Made by a program: the position numbers and the translations under genes | Notes under the pieces: model-generated | What the model was told of the DNA's origin: nothing | Database searches by the model: none | Seen by the model: the letters and a program-made list of their open reading frames with translations, nothing else | NCBI GenBank assembly: GCA_913778145.1 | Contig: CAJYVI010000152.1 | Location: 92,602-156,601 of the forward strand | DNA from: an uncultured Pseudocitrobacter sp. | GTDB taxonomy: Bacteria; Pseudomonadota; Gammaproteobacteria; Enterobacterales; Enterobacteriaceae | Length of the DNA: 64,000 bases | Direction: 5' to 3' | Part shown: positions 1 to 8,648 of the stretch, piece by piece | Position numbering within the stretch: position 1 is the first letter of the stretch | Layout of the letters: each line of letters starts with the position of its first letter

Positions 1-103
1 TAGTAACGACCTCTTTAGCCGGTCGAACGGCCACCCAATGCGGGCGAGCAGCTTTGATGCGTTCAATGATGGCTTCGTTAGCCTGTGCAATTGATGAATA
101 CAT
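1..103 (-). CDS. ylbE: DUF1116 protein YlbE/AllG, N-terminal fragment
   Basis: Only the first 34 codons lie in the window; the gene continues past base 1. The peptide starts MYSSIAQANEAIIERIKAAR and resembles the N-terminus of the DUF1116 family (YlbE). From established work in E. coli, YlbE (AllG) acts with FdrA (AllF) and YlbF (AllH) as oxamate (oxamic) transcarbamylase, which splits oxalurate into oxamate and carbamoyl phosphate. The start is supported by an AGAGG ribosome binding site 7 bases upstream. It lies 15 bases downstream of the fdrA stop in the same direction, so the two are almost certainly cotranscribed. The assignment rests on a short peptide plus context. Confidence 0.75.
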   Translation of the reverse strand, partial: MYSSIAQANEAIIERIKAARPHWVAVRPAKEVVT

Positions 104-118
104 ATCCGTACCTCTAAC

Positions 119-1780
119 TTAATGTAACTGTTTGAGAAGACTGGCAAGATGCGCGTTGCCGCCGGCAACGGGCGCCCACTGATAGTGCACGACAGGCGTG
201 TCGCTGCTTTGCAGATCCAGCGCGAAGCTACGTAAACCGGCGTTGATAACCTGGACGCCGTCCAGCAACGCGTAGTGTTTTTCTGCCGGGTGGCTTTCAT
301 GATGATGCGTCAGGCTAATCGCCAGCAGAATCGCCTCTTCCAGCGTCTCGACGACGGCGACACCCGCTGCGCACAGTTTTTCGCTTTGTGCGGCGCGGCC
401 CTGTGGATCGCCATCGGTGCCCGTCAACGTCGCGATAGTGACCAGCGGCGCGGTACGGCGCGCGCGTACTTCTTCCAGCGTCTCCACCACCGCACCGGCA
501 GGGTCTTCGCAGGCGCCGTAGCCAAGCACCACATCGAGCAGCAGCACGCCAACATCGGGCTGCGTGGCCAATTTTTCGATTTCAATACTGCGAGTGGTTG
601 GGTCAATCATCGGGTGTGGCCTGCCGAGGGTGTAACTGTCATCCCCCAGGTCAACAATCCGATGACCGCCTGCATCCAGCATCACGCCTTGCGCATGGCT
701 CTCACTTACCGGCACGTTTAAGCCGGCGGAGAGAAGCATCGCCGCTTCCGCAGCCAGCGTTCCTCCGGCATACAGCCCATAGATACCTTTGCCCGCCACT
801 TCAGGTTGGATCTGGCGTTGCTCGGCGACACGCATCAGGAGTACCGCCAGGCGCGCGGCTTCAGACAGCGAGTTCGCCAGCCAGACGTTTCCTTCACGGC
901 GCTGCTCCGGCTTACTGCTCAGGAAGAGTGCCACAACAGGTTTTCCAACCTTCTGCATCGCCGCGATAATTCGCGTGCGAACCTGCGGCGAAGGTGGCTT
1001 CGAAACAAATGCAATAACCTGAGTCGCCTCATCAGAGGTCAGCATCTCTAGCGCGGTCAAGGCGCTAATGCCGCCCACCTCAGCGCTCAGATCGCGCCCA
1101 CCTAACCCAATCGCATGACTGATGCCCTGTTGATGCAGGGCCACCTGCGAAGTAATCTCCTGGATCCCCGTTCCCGAGGCGCCAATCACTCCAATCCCCC
1201 CTTTCGGCAGCACGTTCGCAAATGCCAGCGGGCTGCCTGCAATCATCGCCGTACCGCAGTCTGGCCCCATAACGATAAGCCCGCGTTCACGCGCCAGCGT
1301 TTTCAGTTCCACCTCTTGCGAAAGCGGGACGTTATCGGAAAATAACATCACGTTTTTATCGGCCAACAGCCCCTCTTTCGCCACCGAGGCGGCGTACTCG
1401 CCCGCCACTGAGACCAGTAACAAATTGGCCTGCGGCAATTTCTGACACGCGCTTTCCCAACGTCGAGCTTTCAGCAGTTGTTGCGAACTTCCGGAAGCAT
1501 TCGCAATGGCGCTGAGTTCTTTCTCCAGCTGCTCACGGATTACGTCCATGATCGCCGGTTGTTCTGTTTCAGTGCGTACTGCCACGCAGATGTCATTGGG
1601 TGTGGCATCGGCGAAATCGTCATGCCAGAAACCGGTCGATTCGAGCATCGATTTATTCGCGGGCGTCCCCATCATTACCGACACCTCATCCACTTCCGGG
1701 CGTTCACTCAGTTTGCGGGAAATAATCATCAGGCTGACGGAGTCCTGAAAACTTCCCTTTTTAATAAAGGCGTAAATCAT
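119..1780 (-). CDS. fdrA: FdrA/AllF, oxamate carbamoyltransferase subunit (acyl-CoA synthetase-like)
   Basis: A 553-residue protein of the FdrA family, recognised from its N-terminus (MIYAFIKKGSFQDSVSLM) and the succinyl-CoA-synthetase-like fold, with a glycine-rich segment around residues 190-210 (GGIGVIGASGTG) and a MGPDCGTAM segment just before it. In E. coli, FdrA (AllF) with AllG and AllH forms the oxamate carbamoyltransferase of anaerobic allantoin degradation, giving carbamoyl phosphate for carbamate kinase. Here fdrA follows an MFS transporter gene by 12 bases and precedes ylbE by 15, forming a minus-strand operon, and a carbamate kinase gene is divergent upstream. Allantoinase and ureidoglycolate genes are not in this window, so the carbamoyl donor could be oxalurate taken up directly. 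No frameshift is seen and length is normal. Confidence 0.88.
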   Translation of the reverse strand: MIYAFIKKGSFQDSVSLMIISRKLSERPEVDEVSVMMGTPANKSMLESTGFWHDDFADATPNDICVAVRTETEQPAIMDVIREQLEKELSAIANASGSSQQLLKARRWESACQKLPQANLLLVSVAGEYAASVAKEGLLADKNVMLFSDNVPLSQEVELKTLARERGLIVMGPDCGTAMIAGSPLAFANVLPKGGIGVIGASGTGIQEITSQVALHQQGISHAIGLGGRDLSAEVGGISALTALEMLTSDEATQVIAFVSKPPSPQVRTRIIAAMQKVGKPVVALFLSSKPEQRREGNVWLANSLSEAARLAVLLMRVAEQRQIQPEVAGKGIYGLYAGGTLAAEAAMLLSAGLNVPVSESHAQGVMLDAGGHRIVDLGDDSYTLGRPHPMIDPTTRSIEIEKLATQPDVGVLLLDVVLGYGACEDPAGAVVETLEEVRARRTAPLVTIATLTGTDGDPQGRAAQSEKLCAAGVAVVETLEEAILLAISLTHHHESHPAEKHYALLDGVQVINAGLRSFALDLQSSDTPVVHYQWAPVAGGNAHLASLLKQLH

Positions 1781-1792
1781 TACCGTTACCTC

Positions 1793-3016
1793 TTATGTAC
1801 GTTTTTCTTTTAAAAACAGCATGGCGACCAGGCCGATAGCCAATAAAACGGCTGAAACATAGAAACTGGAGGCCAGACTTCCGGTCATATCTCGTGCCGC
1901 ACCGGCAATAATCGGTGCAAGAATTGATGAGCTCATACCGATGAAATTAAATAAACCAAAGGCTGTACTGTAATTATTTTCATCTACGCTATCGGCCACC
2001 AGTGCGACCAATACCGGATCAAGCGCCAGTTTGCCCACCAGACCATAAACGCACAGAGCGACAATGACGCCGGTCATATTTGGCATCCAGACAATGGACA
2101 GCATGCTAAGAATGGCAACGGGTACCAAAAACATGATTAAAGGTTTACGTTTACCTAATTTATCCGACAGGCTGGAGAATAGCAGCGCACCCGGAATCGA
2201 GATCCACGCCACCAGTGAAGAAATAAAACCCGTTTCGCTACCGGCAATGCCGCGTTCATTTTGCAAATAATAGGGAAGCCAGGTCAGAATCACGAAGAAA
2301 CCGAACAGACTACAGAACACCATGATGTAGGTAAGAATTAAATTCCGGTTTTTCAGCAGGTCGCTAAATTTACCTTTGCGAACTGGTTTACCATCAACAT
2401 CTGCCGTGCGCTTTTTCTCTTTAACAAAGAACCAGATTGCCAGACCGACGAGCACGGAAGGCACCGCCATGGCATAGAACGGCATCCTCCAGGAATGGCC
2501 CTGATCGTACACCAGCCAGCTTGAGGTCATCAGGCCCAACGCAATGCCAAACGCCATGCCGCTGTTGATGATGGCGCTACCCAGCGAGCGGAATTTCTTC
2601 GGAATTTGCTCGGAAGAGAGGCCATACTGTGGGCCGTAATAGGTTCCTTCGCCTGCACCGGTTACCACGCGAGCAAACAGTAAGGTGTACCAGCTTTTCG
2701 CCCAGCCCGTTACCGCAGTAAAGACGCCGAACAAAATAAACCCAGGTACCAACACTTTTTTCTTACCGATTTTATCGCCGAGGATCCCCGCTGGTACCTG
2801 CAATAACGCATAAGAAAAATAGAATACTGAATTAAGAATACCTAACTGTGTTCCCGTTAAGCCAAACTCTTTTTCCAGTTCGCCCATTACCGGATTAAGA
2901 ACGGTACGGTCGGCATACATAAAAATCCAGCCCAGCCAGAACAGGAATACGGTGACCCACCAGGCCGGTATTCCTTTTCTTTTTGTGACCTCAGTCACTT
3001 CACATGAATCAGACAT
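1793..3016 (-). CDS. MFS transporter of the fdrA operon (anion:cation symporter-like)
   Basis: A 407-residue inner-membrane protein with twelve predicted membrane spans. The major facilitator loop 2-3 signature is visible as GDKIGKKKVLVPG near residue 83, and a lysine-rich central loop (residues ~198-215) separates the two six-helix halves. An acidic N-terminal tail precedes the first helix. Such transporters often move small organic anions by proton symport. It is the first gene of the operon with fdrA and ylbE, so I infer that it imports a carbamoylated or ureido acid (oxalurate, ureidoglycolate or oxamate) or exports oxamate. The substrate cannot be read from the sequence. It begins 322 bases from the divergent carbamate kinase gene. 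Confidence 0.85.
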   Translation of the reverse strand: MSDSCEVTEVTKRKGIPAWWVTVFLFWLGWIFMYADRTVLNPVMGELEKEFGLTGTQLGILNSVFYFSYALLQVPAGILGDKIGKKKVLVPGFILFGVFTAVTGWAKSWYTLLFARVVTGAGEGTYYGPQYGLSSEQIPKKFRSLGSAIINSGMAFGIALGLMTSSWLVYDQGHSWRMPFYAMAVPSVLVGLAIWFFVKEKKRTADVDGKPVRKGKFSDLLKNRNLILTYIMVFCSLFGFFVILTWLPYYLQNERGIAGSETGFISSLVAWISIPGALLFSSLSDKLGKRKPLIMFLVPVAILSMLSIVWMPNMTGVIVALCVYGLVGKLALDPVLVALVADSVDENNYSTAFGLFNFIGMSSSILAPIIAGAARDMTGSLASSFYVSAVLLAIGLVAMLFLKEKRT

Positions 3017-3338
3017 AAGTGAACTCCCGGTAATCGTTACCGCTGAATGCCTCTGTCAGGAGGCTTGATGTTTAAACTGGCTTAACCATATCGGGCTTAA
3101 CGCCTTTTTCATTTGAGCAAAGTCACACTAAATTCATTGTTATAAATTCCTGGTAACTCACCGCCTAATTATTAAAAAAAGTCTAATAATCATTTTTAAA
3201 TCTGACTTAATAAAAAGAATTAAAACAACGGCGATTAACAAGTTATTTTTCGCGATAATTAAATCATTATCGACATCACAGTGAGTAAAAATAGAAAAAC
3301 TATATTGAGCGCGACATCATCTATTTTGTGAGGCAATA
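3017..3338. promoter_or_regulatory. Divergent promoter region between MFS/fdrA operon and carbamate kinase
   Basis: This 322-base A+T-rich spacer separates two divergently transcribed units of one pathway and must hold both promoters. The clearest site is CRP-like, at 3112-3127 (TTTGA, six bases, TCACA; 9 of 10 consensus half-site positions). It lies about 96 bases upstream of the MFS start, a position suited to activation of the fdrA operon. Long A/T runs between 3160 and 3300 could bind H-NS. I see no second clear operator. Confidence 0.5.
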
Positions 3339-4241
3339 ATGAAAAAGAAACTGGTCATTGCCCTTGGCGGCAATGCGTTATTACAGCGCGGTGAGATCCT
3401 CAGTGCTGAGAACCAACAAAAAAGCATTCAACTCTTTTCACAAATGGTGGCGCAGCTGGCGCTTGATTATCAACTGGTTATCGTGCACGGTAACGGGCCG
3501 CAGGTTGGACTGCTGGCCTTACAAAATGCTGCCTACCAGGATGCGCCCGCCTGGCCACTGGATATCCTGGTTGCCGAAAGTCAGGGAATGATTGGATTTG
3601 CTATTGCGCAGGAGCTTACCACCAACATCAGCGCGCCAGTCACCACGCTGATGACTCGCGTAGAAGTTGATCCGAATGACGACGCCTTTGCGGCACCGGG
3701 AAAATATATCGGGCCCGTATATCCCCCCGAGCAGCAGGCCGAACTGCAGGCGCGCTATGGCTGGCAAATGAAGGCGGACGGTCAATATATCCGCCGCGTG
3801 GTCGCCTCCCCTGCGCCATTAAAAATTATCGATAGCGAGGCAATACGCACGCTAATGGATGACGGGCATTTGGTGATTTGCTGTGGAGGCGGAGGTATTC
3901 CGGTTATTGCAAAAGAGGGCGGTTATCAGGGTACCGAAGCGGTAATTGATAAGGATTTAACCGCAGCCGTGCTGGCTCAGGCTGTCGGTGCCGATCACCT
4001 GCTCATTTTAACCGATGCCGATGCCGTGTATGAAAAATGGGGAACCCCGCAGGCACGCGCTTTACGCCACGTGACGCCCGCAGAACTGGCACCGTTTGCC
4101 GCACCAGACGGCGCGATGGGGCCAAAGGCCGCCGCGGTTATTCAGTTTGTAAAGCAGACGGGGAATACGGCATATATAGGCGCGTTAAAAGATGCGCCAC
4201 AGATCCTTGCCGGAAAAAAAGGAACCTGTATCTCAGCCTGA
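3339..4241 (+). CDS. arcC: Carbamate kinase (ArcC/YbcF family)
   Basis: A 300-residue cytoplasmic amino-acid-kinase-fold enzyme that makes ATP, ammonia and CO2 from carbamoyl phosphate and ADP. The family hallmarks are intact: the N-terminal ALGGNALLQRGE loop, VHGNGPQVGLL near residue 50, CCGGGGIPV near residue 185, and TDADAVYEKWG near residue 228. It is divergent from the fdrA/ylbE operon, whose product supplies carbamoyl phosphate, so it is the functional counterpart of E. coli YbcF (AllK) rather than of the arginine deiminase ArcC, since no arcA or arcB is nearby. A GAGG ribosome binding site lies upstream of the ATG. A bidirectional terminator follows. Confidence 0.93.
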   Translation: MKKKLVIALGGNALLQRGEILSAENQQKSIQLFSQMVAQLALDYQLVIVHGNGPQVGLLALQNAAYQDAPAWPLDILVAESQGMIGFAIAQELTTNISAPVTTLMTRVEVDPNDDAFAAPGKYIGPVYPPEQQAELQARYGWQMKADGQYIRRVVASPAPLKIIDSEAIRTLMDDGHLVICCGGGGIPVIAKEGGYQGTEAVIDKDLTAAVLAQAVGADHLLILTDADAVYEKWGTPQARALRHVTPAELAPFAAPDGAMGPKAAAVIQFVKQTGNTAYIGALKDAPQILAGKKGTCISA

Positions 4242-4261
4242 CCACAAAAACAGCAACCCAA

Positions 4262-4290
4262 AAAAAGGCTTCCCGAAGGAAGCCTTTTCT
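4262..4290. terminator. Bidirectional terminator between arcC and fbaA
   Basis: An 8-bp perfect stem (AGGCTTCC with GGAAGCCT) and CGAA loop, flanked by an A-run on the left and a T-run on the right. It can terminate both convergent genes. Confidence 0.85.
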
Positions 4291-4308
4291 CAATCTTACC
4301 GCTTTACC

Positions 4309-5388
4309 TTACAGAACGTCTTTCGCGTTCAGTTCAGTGAAAGCCTGCTCCAGACGAGCGATCATGCTCTGCTGGCCAGCGCGCAGCCATACGCGCGGAT
4401 CGTAGTATTTCTTGTTCGGCTGGTCTTCGCCTTTCGGGTTGCCCAGCTGGCCCTGCAGGTAAGCTTCGTTGGTTTTGTAGTAGTTCAGAATACCTTCCCA
4501 GGTCGCCCATTGGGTGTCGGTATCGATGTTCATTTTCACTACGCCGTAGCTTACGGAGTCTTTGATCTCCTGAGCAGAAGAACCGGAACCGCCGTGGAAG
4601 ACGAAGTTCAGGCTGTTGTGCGGCAGGTTGTGTTTCTTAGAAACATAGTCCTGAGAATCACGCAGGATAGTCGGGGTCAGAACCACGTTACCTGGTTTGT
4701 ATACGCCGTGTACGTTACCGAAGGAAGCGGCGATGGTGAAACGCGGGCTGATTTTGCTCAGTTCAGTGAACGCGTAATCAACGTCTTCCGGCTGGGTGTA
4801 CAGTGCAGAAGCGTCCATGTGGCTGTTATCCACGCCGTCTTCTTCACCACCGGTGCAACCCAGTTCGATTTCCAGGGTCATGCCCATTTTGGACATACGC
4901 GCCAGGTATTTGGAGCAAATTTCGATGTTTTCGTGCAGGGATTCTTCAGACAGGTCGATCATGTGAGAAGAGAACAGCGGTTTACCGGTAGCAGCGAAGT
5001 GTTTTTCACCCGCGTCCAGCAGGCCGTCGATCCACGGCAGCAGTTTTTTCGCACAGTGGTCGGTATGCAGAATAACCGGAACGCCGTAGTGCTCAGCCAT
5101 CTGGTGAACGTGATGCGCGCCAGAGATAGCGCCCAGGATTGCTGCACCCTGCGGAACGTCAGTTTTCACGCCTTTACCGGCGATGAATGCTGCGCCACCG
5201 TTGGAGAACTGAACGATAACCGGTGCTTTAACTTTAGCAGCGGTTTCCAGAACGGCGTTGATGGAGTCGGTGCCCACGCAGTTTACTGCTGGCAGTGCAA
5301 AGTTGTTTTCTTTTGCTACCTGGAACACTTTCTGAACGTCATCACCAGTGATAACACCAGGTTTTACGAAATCAAAAATTTTAGACAT
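4309..5388 (-). CDS. fbaA: Class II fructose-bisphosphate aldolase
   Basis: A 359-residue protein, the same length as E. coli FbaA and nearly identical through most of its sequence. It reversibly cleaves fructose 1,6-bisphosphate to dihydroxyacetone phosphate and glyceraldehyde 3-phosphate in the cytoplasm, using zinc. The zinc and substrate motifs are present: HTDHCAKK near residue 108, the glycine-rich loop ELGCTGGEEDGVDNSH near residue 174, and NFVFHGGSGSS near residue 258. It is the distal gene of epd-pgk-fbaA, a conserved enterobacterial arrangement. A terminator hairpin sits between pgk and fbaA, so it probably also has its own promoter or relies on readthrough. Confidence 0.98.
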   Translation of the reverse strand: MSKIFDFVKPGVITGDDVQKVFQVAKENNFALPAVNCVGTDSINAVLETAAKVKAPVIVQFSNGGAAFIAGKGVKTDVPQGAAILGAISGAHHVHQMAEHYGVPVILHTDHCAKKLLPWIDGLLDAGEKHFAATGKPLFSSHMIDLSEESLHENIEICSKYLARMSKMGMTLEIELGCTGGEEDGVDNSHMDASALYTQPEDVDYAFTELSKISPRFTIAASFGNVHGVYKPGNVVLTPTILRDSQDYVSKKHNLPHNSLNFVFHGGSGSSAQEIKDSVSYGVVKMNIDTDTQWATWEGILNYYKTNEAYLQGQLGNPKGEDQPNKKYYDPRVWLRAGQQSMIARLEQAFTELNAKDVL

Positions 5389-5450
5389 GTTTACGAGTCC
5401 TATCTGTATCTTCGGCCGTTAGAAAAAGAAGCGCGAGCTATGTAGCGCGC

Positions 5451-5480
5451 TGAAAAACAGGCGGGTTTCCCCGCCTGCTC
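5451..5480 (-). terminator. Terminator or attenuator downstream of pgk
   Basis: Read on the minus strand, this is an AGGCGGG/CCCGCCT stem with a GAAA loop followed by TTTTT, just after the pgk stop. It would partly uncouple fbaA from pgk. Confidence 0.8.
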
Positions 5481-5485
5481 AAACA

Positions 5486-6649
5486 TTACTTCTTAGCGCG
5501 CTCTTCGAGCATTGCAACTGCTGGCAGTACTTTGCCTTCCACGAATTCGAGGAATGCGCCGCCACCAGTGGAGATGTAGGAGATTTTGTCAGCAATACCG
5601 AACAGGTCGATTGCAGCCAGGGTATCGCCGCCGCCTGCGATGGAGAACGCTTCGCTGTCTGCGATGGCGTTAGCCACGATTTCAGTACCTTTACGGAAGT
5701 TCGGGAATTCAAATACGCCAACCGGGCCATTCCACAGGATGGTTTTCGCATTTTTCAGAATTTCAGCCAGCTGCTGTGCAGATGCGTCACCGATATCCAG
5801 AATTTGTTCGTCTTCTTTCACGTCAGAAACAGATTTCAGCGTTGCTGCCGCCGTTTCGGAGAACTCGGTAGCTACGCGAACGTCAGTCGGAACCGGGATG
5901 TCACAGGTGGTCAGCAGACGTTTGGCTTCGTCAACCAGGTCAGCTTCGTACAGGGATTTACCGACGTTATGGCCTTGAGCGGCAACGAAGGTGTTCGCGA
6001 TACCACCGCCAACGATCAGCTGGTCAGCGATTTTAGACAGAGAGTCCAGAACGGTCAGTTTGGTAGAAACTTTAGAACCACCAACGATAGCCACCATCGG
6101 GCGAGCCGGTTCTTTCAGTGCTTTACCCAGCGCGTCCAGTTCAGCGGCCAGCAGCGGGCCTGCGCACGCAACGTCAGCGAATTTGCCGATACCGTGAGTA
6201 GAAGCCTGCGCACGGTGAGCAGTACCGAAAGCATCCATGACGAATACGTCGCACAGCGCAGCGTATTTTTTGGACAGAGCTTCGTCGTCTTTTTTCTCGC
6301 CTTTGTTGAAGCGAACGTTTTCCAGAACAACCAGTTCACCCGCAGCAACTTCTACGCCGTCCAGGTAATCTTTAACCAGACGTACCGGGTTAGACAGTTT
6401 GTCTTTCAGGTAATTAACAACCGGCAGCAGAGAGAATTCTTCGTTGTACTCGCCTTCGGTCGGACGACCCAGGTGGGAGGTTACCATCACTTTCGCGCCT
6501 TGTTTCAGGGCCAGTTCGATGGTCGGCAGGGAAGCACGAATACGCGCGTCGCTGGTTACTTTCCCTTCTTTAACTGGTACGTTCAGATCCGCACGGATAA
6601 AAACACGTTTACCAGCAAGATCCAGATCGGTCATCTTAATTACAGACAT
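5486..6649 (-). CDS. pgk: Phosphoglycerate kinase
   Basis: A 387-residue cytoplasmic glycolytic enzyme that transfers phosphate between 1,3-bisphosphoglycerate and ADP. Length and sequence agree with E. coli Pgk. Visible signatures are the substrate-binding start ([17 protein letters not shown]), the TSHLGRP motif near residue 59, the hinge region with VGGSKVSTK, and the nucleotide-binding GGGDTLAA near residue 340. It lies 48 bases downstream of epd with no terminator between them, so the two are likely cotranscribed. A hairpin terminator follows before fbaA. Confidence 0.98.
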   Translation of the reverse strand: MSVIKMTDLDLAGKRVFIRADLNVPVKEGKVTSDARIRASLPTIELALKQGAKVMVTSHLGRPTEGEYNEEFSLLPVVNYLKDKLSNPVRLVKDYLDGVEVAAGELVVLENVRFNKGEKKDDEALSKKYAALCDVFVMDAFGTAHRAQASTHGIGKFADVACAGPLLAAELDALGKALKEPARPMVAIVGGSKVSTKLTVLDSLSKIADQLIVGGGIANTFVAAQGHNVGKSLYEADLVDEAKRLLTTCDIPVPTDVRVATEFSETAAATLKSVSDVKEDEQILDIGDASAQQLAEILKNAKTILWNGPVGVFEFPNFRKGTEIVANAIADSEAFSIAGGGDTLAAIDLFGIADKISYISTGGGAFLEFVEGKVLPAVAMLEERAKK

Positions 6650-6697
6650 GGTGAATCCTCTCGTTGATTCATAAAGTTTTGCAGACGCATTCGCGTC

Positions 6698-7717
6698 CTA
6701 CCTGAAACCTTGTGCGGCCATCGCTAACGTGGTGTCGAGCATTCGGTTAGCAAAGCCCCATTCGTTATCACACCAGACCAGCGTTTTGATCAGATGCGCC
6801 CCACTCACTCGCGTCTGCGTGCCATCGACAATGGCACTGTGCGGATCGTGGTTAAAATCTGTTGAGACCAACGGTAATTCCGTATAGTCAACTATACCAT
6901 GAAATGCATCCCGTGCTGCTTTTTGCAGCAACTGGTTGACTTCATTAGCGTTTACCGGTTTTTTCACCGTCACGCTGAGATCGATTGCCGTGACGTTAAT
7001 GGTCGGGACGCGCACTGCAATCGCTTCGAATCGGTCGTTAAACTGCGGGAAAATACGTGTAATCCCTGCAGCAAGCTTCGTATCCACCGGAATGATCGAC
7101 TGGCTCGCCGCGCGTGTGCGGCGTAAGTCCGGGTGATAGGCGTCAATCACCTGCTGATCGTGCATGGCCGAGTGAATAGTGGTCACCGTTCCCGACTCAA
7201 TGCCCCAGGCATCATCCAACAATTTTATGATGGGTATTATGCAATTCGTGGTACAGGAGGCATTGGAGACAATGTGGTGTTCAGGACTTAACGCATCATG
7301 GTTCACGCCATACACCACCGTCGCGTCGAGATCGTTGCTACCGGGATGCGAAAAGAGCACCTTCTTCGCGCCTGCGGCGATATGCGCTTCGCCGTCAGTG
7401 CGGCTTCCGTAAACGCCGGTACAATCGAGCACGACATCAACCGACAGTTCACGCCAGGGCAGCGCGCTGATCTCACGCTCATGCAGAAGACGAATGCTAT
7501 CGTCGCCGATAAACAACTGTTCCCGCTCCTGGCGAACGTCCCAGGCAAAACGGCCATGGCTGGTGTCATATTTCAACAAGTGCGCGATGCCCGCAGCATC
7601 CGCCAGTTCATTGATTGCCACCACGGTGATTTCCGCACGGCGTCCGGATTCATACAAAGCACGAACCACGTTACGCCCAATGCGACCGAAGCCATTAATC
7701 GCTACGCGTACGGTCAT
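6698..7717 (-). CDS. epd: Erythrose-4-phosphate dehydrogenase
   Basis: A 339-residue NAD-dependent dehydrogenase of the GapA-like family that oxidises D-erythrose 4-phosphate to 4-phosphoerythronate, the first step of pyridoxal 5'-phosphate synthesis. The Rossmann start ([13 protein letters not shown]) and the catalytic cysteine in SNASCTTNC are intact. The start at 7717 (MTVRVAING) matches the E. coli protein and has an AGGAGA ribosome binding site; the reading frame stays open 34 codons further upstream, but that extension has no family support. It heads the epd-pgk-fbaA cluster. A CRP-like site lies about 200 bases upstream. E. coli yggC, yggD and yggF, usual upstream neighbours, are absent. 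Confidence 0.97.
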   Translation of the reverse strand: MTVRVAINGFGRIGRNVVRALYESGRRAEITVVAINELADAAGIAHLLKYDTSHGRFAWDVRQEREQLFIGDDSIRLLHEREISALPWRELSVDVVLDCTGVYGSRTDGEAHIAAGAKKVLFSHPGSNDLDATVVYGVNHDALSPEHHIVSNASCTTNCIIPIIKLLDDAWGIESGTVTTIHSAMHDQQVIDAYHPDLRRTRAASQSIIPVDTKLAAGITRIFPQFNDRFEAIAVRVPTINVTAIDLSVTVKKPVNANEVNQLLQKAARDAFHGIVDYTELPLVSTDFNHDPHSAIVDGTQTRVSGAHLIKTLVWCDNEWGFANRMLDTTLAMAAQGFR

Positions 7718-7910
7718 AGGTCTCCTGCAAGGTCGTCCCAAAGCAATGTGGCTGACAGAGTAATGCAGCAATTCATTCCGGGAAACCTTACCTGCCACAA
7801 ACAGTGACTGATTGGTCAAATGTCGAACACTTCATCGACTGAAACGCTTCAGCCAGAATAAGCGAAACCTGGAATAAAAGGAATGATTGTCCAGACAAAC
7901 GCACCAGGAA

Positions 7911-7926
7911 TCTGACATACATCACA
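7911..7926 (-). promoter_or_regulatory. CRP-like site upstream of epd
   Basis: On the minus strand this reads TGTGA, six bases, TCAGA, a 9-of-10 match to the CRP half-site consensus, preceded by AAA. It lies 194 bases upstream of the epd start, and epd in E. coli is known to be CRP-activated. The rest of the 7718-8032 spacer shows no gene I can support. Confidence 0.55.
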
Positions 7927-8114
7927 TTTCTACAGGAATAATTTGCAGCGTTATGCCAGAACGAGTCCGGCGATGGAATAAAGACGGGGTACGGATTCAG
8001 ACTACTGCAGACGAGTGATAAATCGCAAGGAAGAGTAAAATTTGCTCGTCGATGAGTCATTCATCGGCAGGTGCAACGGCGCGGGGACTTTTTCCGTGCG
8101 GCTCCTTGCACTGG

Positions 8115-8182
8115 AAAAAGAAAACCCCCGTCGTTGCGGTATAAAACAGGCAAACTACGGGGGTGATCCATGACTCTCAACA
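8115..8182 (-). ncRNA. Predicted antisense RNA, copy 1
   Basis: A minus-strand promoter is visible: TTGAAG (plus coordinates 8211-8216) and TATCCT (8188-8193) with exactly 17 bases between. A transcript starting near 8182 would run into an 8-bp ACCCCCGT/ACGGGGGT stem (8124-8131 with 8157-8164) followed by TTTTCTTTTT, a good intrinsic terminator, giving an RNA of about 68 nt. It would cover the start codon of the leader ORF at 8170, as Sok RNA covers mok. The RNA is inferred from promoter and terminator only. Both elements are conserved in copy 2. Confidence 0.55.
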
Positions 8183-8244
8183 GGTCTAGGATAGCCGCTG
8201 ACGCTTGCCGCTTCAAGCGGGATTTGCGGTATGGATATTCTTAA
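8170..8244 (+). CDS. Leader ORF overlapping the toxin-like ORF, copy 1
   Basis: A 24-codon ORF (MTLNRSRIAADACRF...) whose start lies inside the predicted antisense RNA and whose end overlaps the first codons of the hydrophobic ORF at 8231 in another frame. This is the mok-like arrangement that couples toxin translation to leader translation. In this copy it ends at TAA 8242-8244; the matching frame in copy 2 runs to 42 codons. Protein-level evidence is lacking; it may act only as a translation-coupling leader. Confidence 0.35.
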   Translation: MTLNRSRIAADACRFKRDLRYGYS

Positions 8245-8374
8245 ATTCGCAGTATTGATGGTTGTACTTCATTTAATTGTATCTTCAATGATACATCACG
8301 ATTTACAACAATCTTTGGTTAATCGCGTTATAGATACGCAGAGCGAAGGAGGGATGCCACACCGCTGTTCTTAA
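8231..8374 (+). CDS. 47-aa membrane peptide, possible type I toxin, copy 1
   Basis: The ORF begins MDILKFAVLMVVLHLIVSSM, a single hydrophobic helix after one lysine, followed by a polar tail ending GGMPHRCS. I do not recognise it as Hok, Ldr, Ibs, TisB, ShoB or ZorO. Evidence that it is translated comes from copy 2: several codon differences are synonymous (CTT/CTG, GCA/GCC, TTG/CTG) and the length is exactly kept. No strong ribosome binding site precedes the ATG, consistent with coupling to the leader ORF. A membrane-acting toxin role is inferred from size, hydrophobicity and the antisense RNA. Confidence 0.5.
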   Translation: MDILKFAVLMVVLHLIVSSMIHHDLQQSLVNRVIDTQSEGGMPHRCS

Positions 8375-8405
8375 ATTTGAAACTGGCTAACGTTGTACCT
8401 TGATT

Positions 8406-8430
8406 AGCCCCGCTTCGGCGGGGCTTTTCT
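8406..8430 (+). terminator. Terminator of cassette 1
   Basis: AGCCCCGC, TTCG loop, GCGGGGCT, then TTTTCT. It ends the plus-strand transcript of the small hydrophobic ORF and is repeated exactly at 8871. Confidence 0.9.
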
Positions 8431-8579
8431 AAAATATCTCTTATCTCTCAAATATCCGAATTCAGACATTCTAATTAAAAGCGACAAATAACCAACGCGA
8501 GTAAAATTTGTGTGTTGGTGAACATTCATCGACAGGTGCAACGGCGCGGGGACTTTTTCCGTGCGGCTCCTTGCACTGG

Positions 8580-8648
8580 AAAAAGAAAACCCCCGTCGTT
8601 GCGGTATAAAAACAGGCAAACTACGGGGGTGATCCATGACACGAGACA
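8580..8648 (-). ncRNA. Predicted antisense RNA, copy 2
   Basis: Same design as copy 1: minus-strand TTGAAG at 8677-8682 and TATCCT at 8654-8659 with a 17-base spacer, and an ACCCCCGT/ACGGGGGT terminator stem (8589-8596 with 8623-8630) followed by a T-rich run. The predicted RNA of about 69 nt covers the leader start at 8636. Its 5' end differs from copy 1 around 8640-8650, which could make the two antitoxin RNAs partly specific to their own mRNAs. Confidence 0.55.

Larger units (their letters stand above)
8033..8431 (+). repeat. Tandem ~400-bp cassette, copy 1
   Basis: The first of two direct repeats 465-466 bases apart, highly similar throughout. Each carries the same ordered parts: a GTGCAA...TTGCAC inverted pair (8071-8111), a minus-strand terminator, a leader ORF, a minus-strand promoter, a 47-codon hydrophobic ORF, and a plus-strand terminator. 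The order resembles hok/sok- or ldr/rdl-type toxin-antitoxin loci. No inverted termini or transposase are seen. Confidence 0.85.

Noticed and set aside
4192..5445. A 417-codon plus-strand open frame opposite fbaA
   Set aside because: fbaA is unmistakable on the other strand, and this frame crosses the arcC end and the bidirectional terminator.
7788..8060. A 90-codon minus-strand frame upstream of epd
   Set aside because: It covers the epd promoter and CRP-like site, has no ribosome binding site of note and no recognisable domain.
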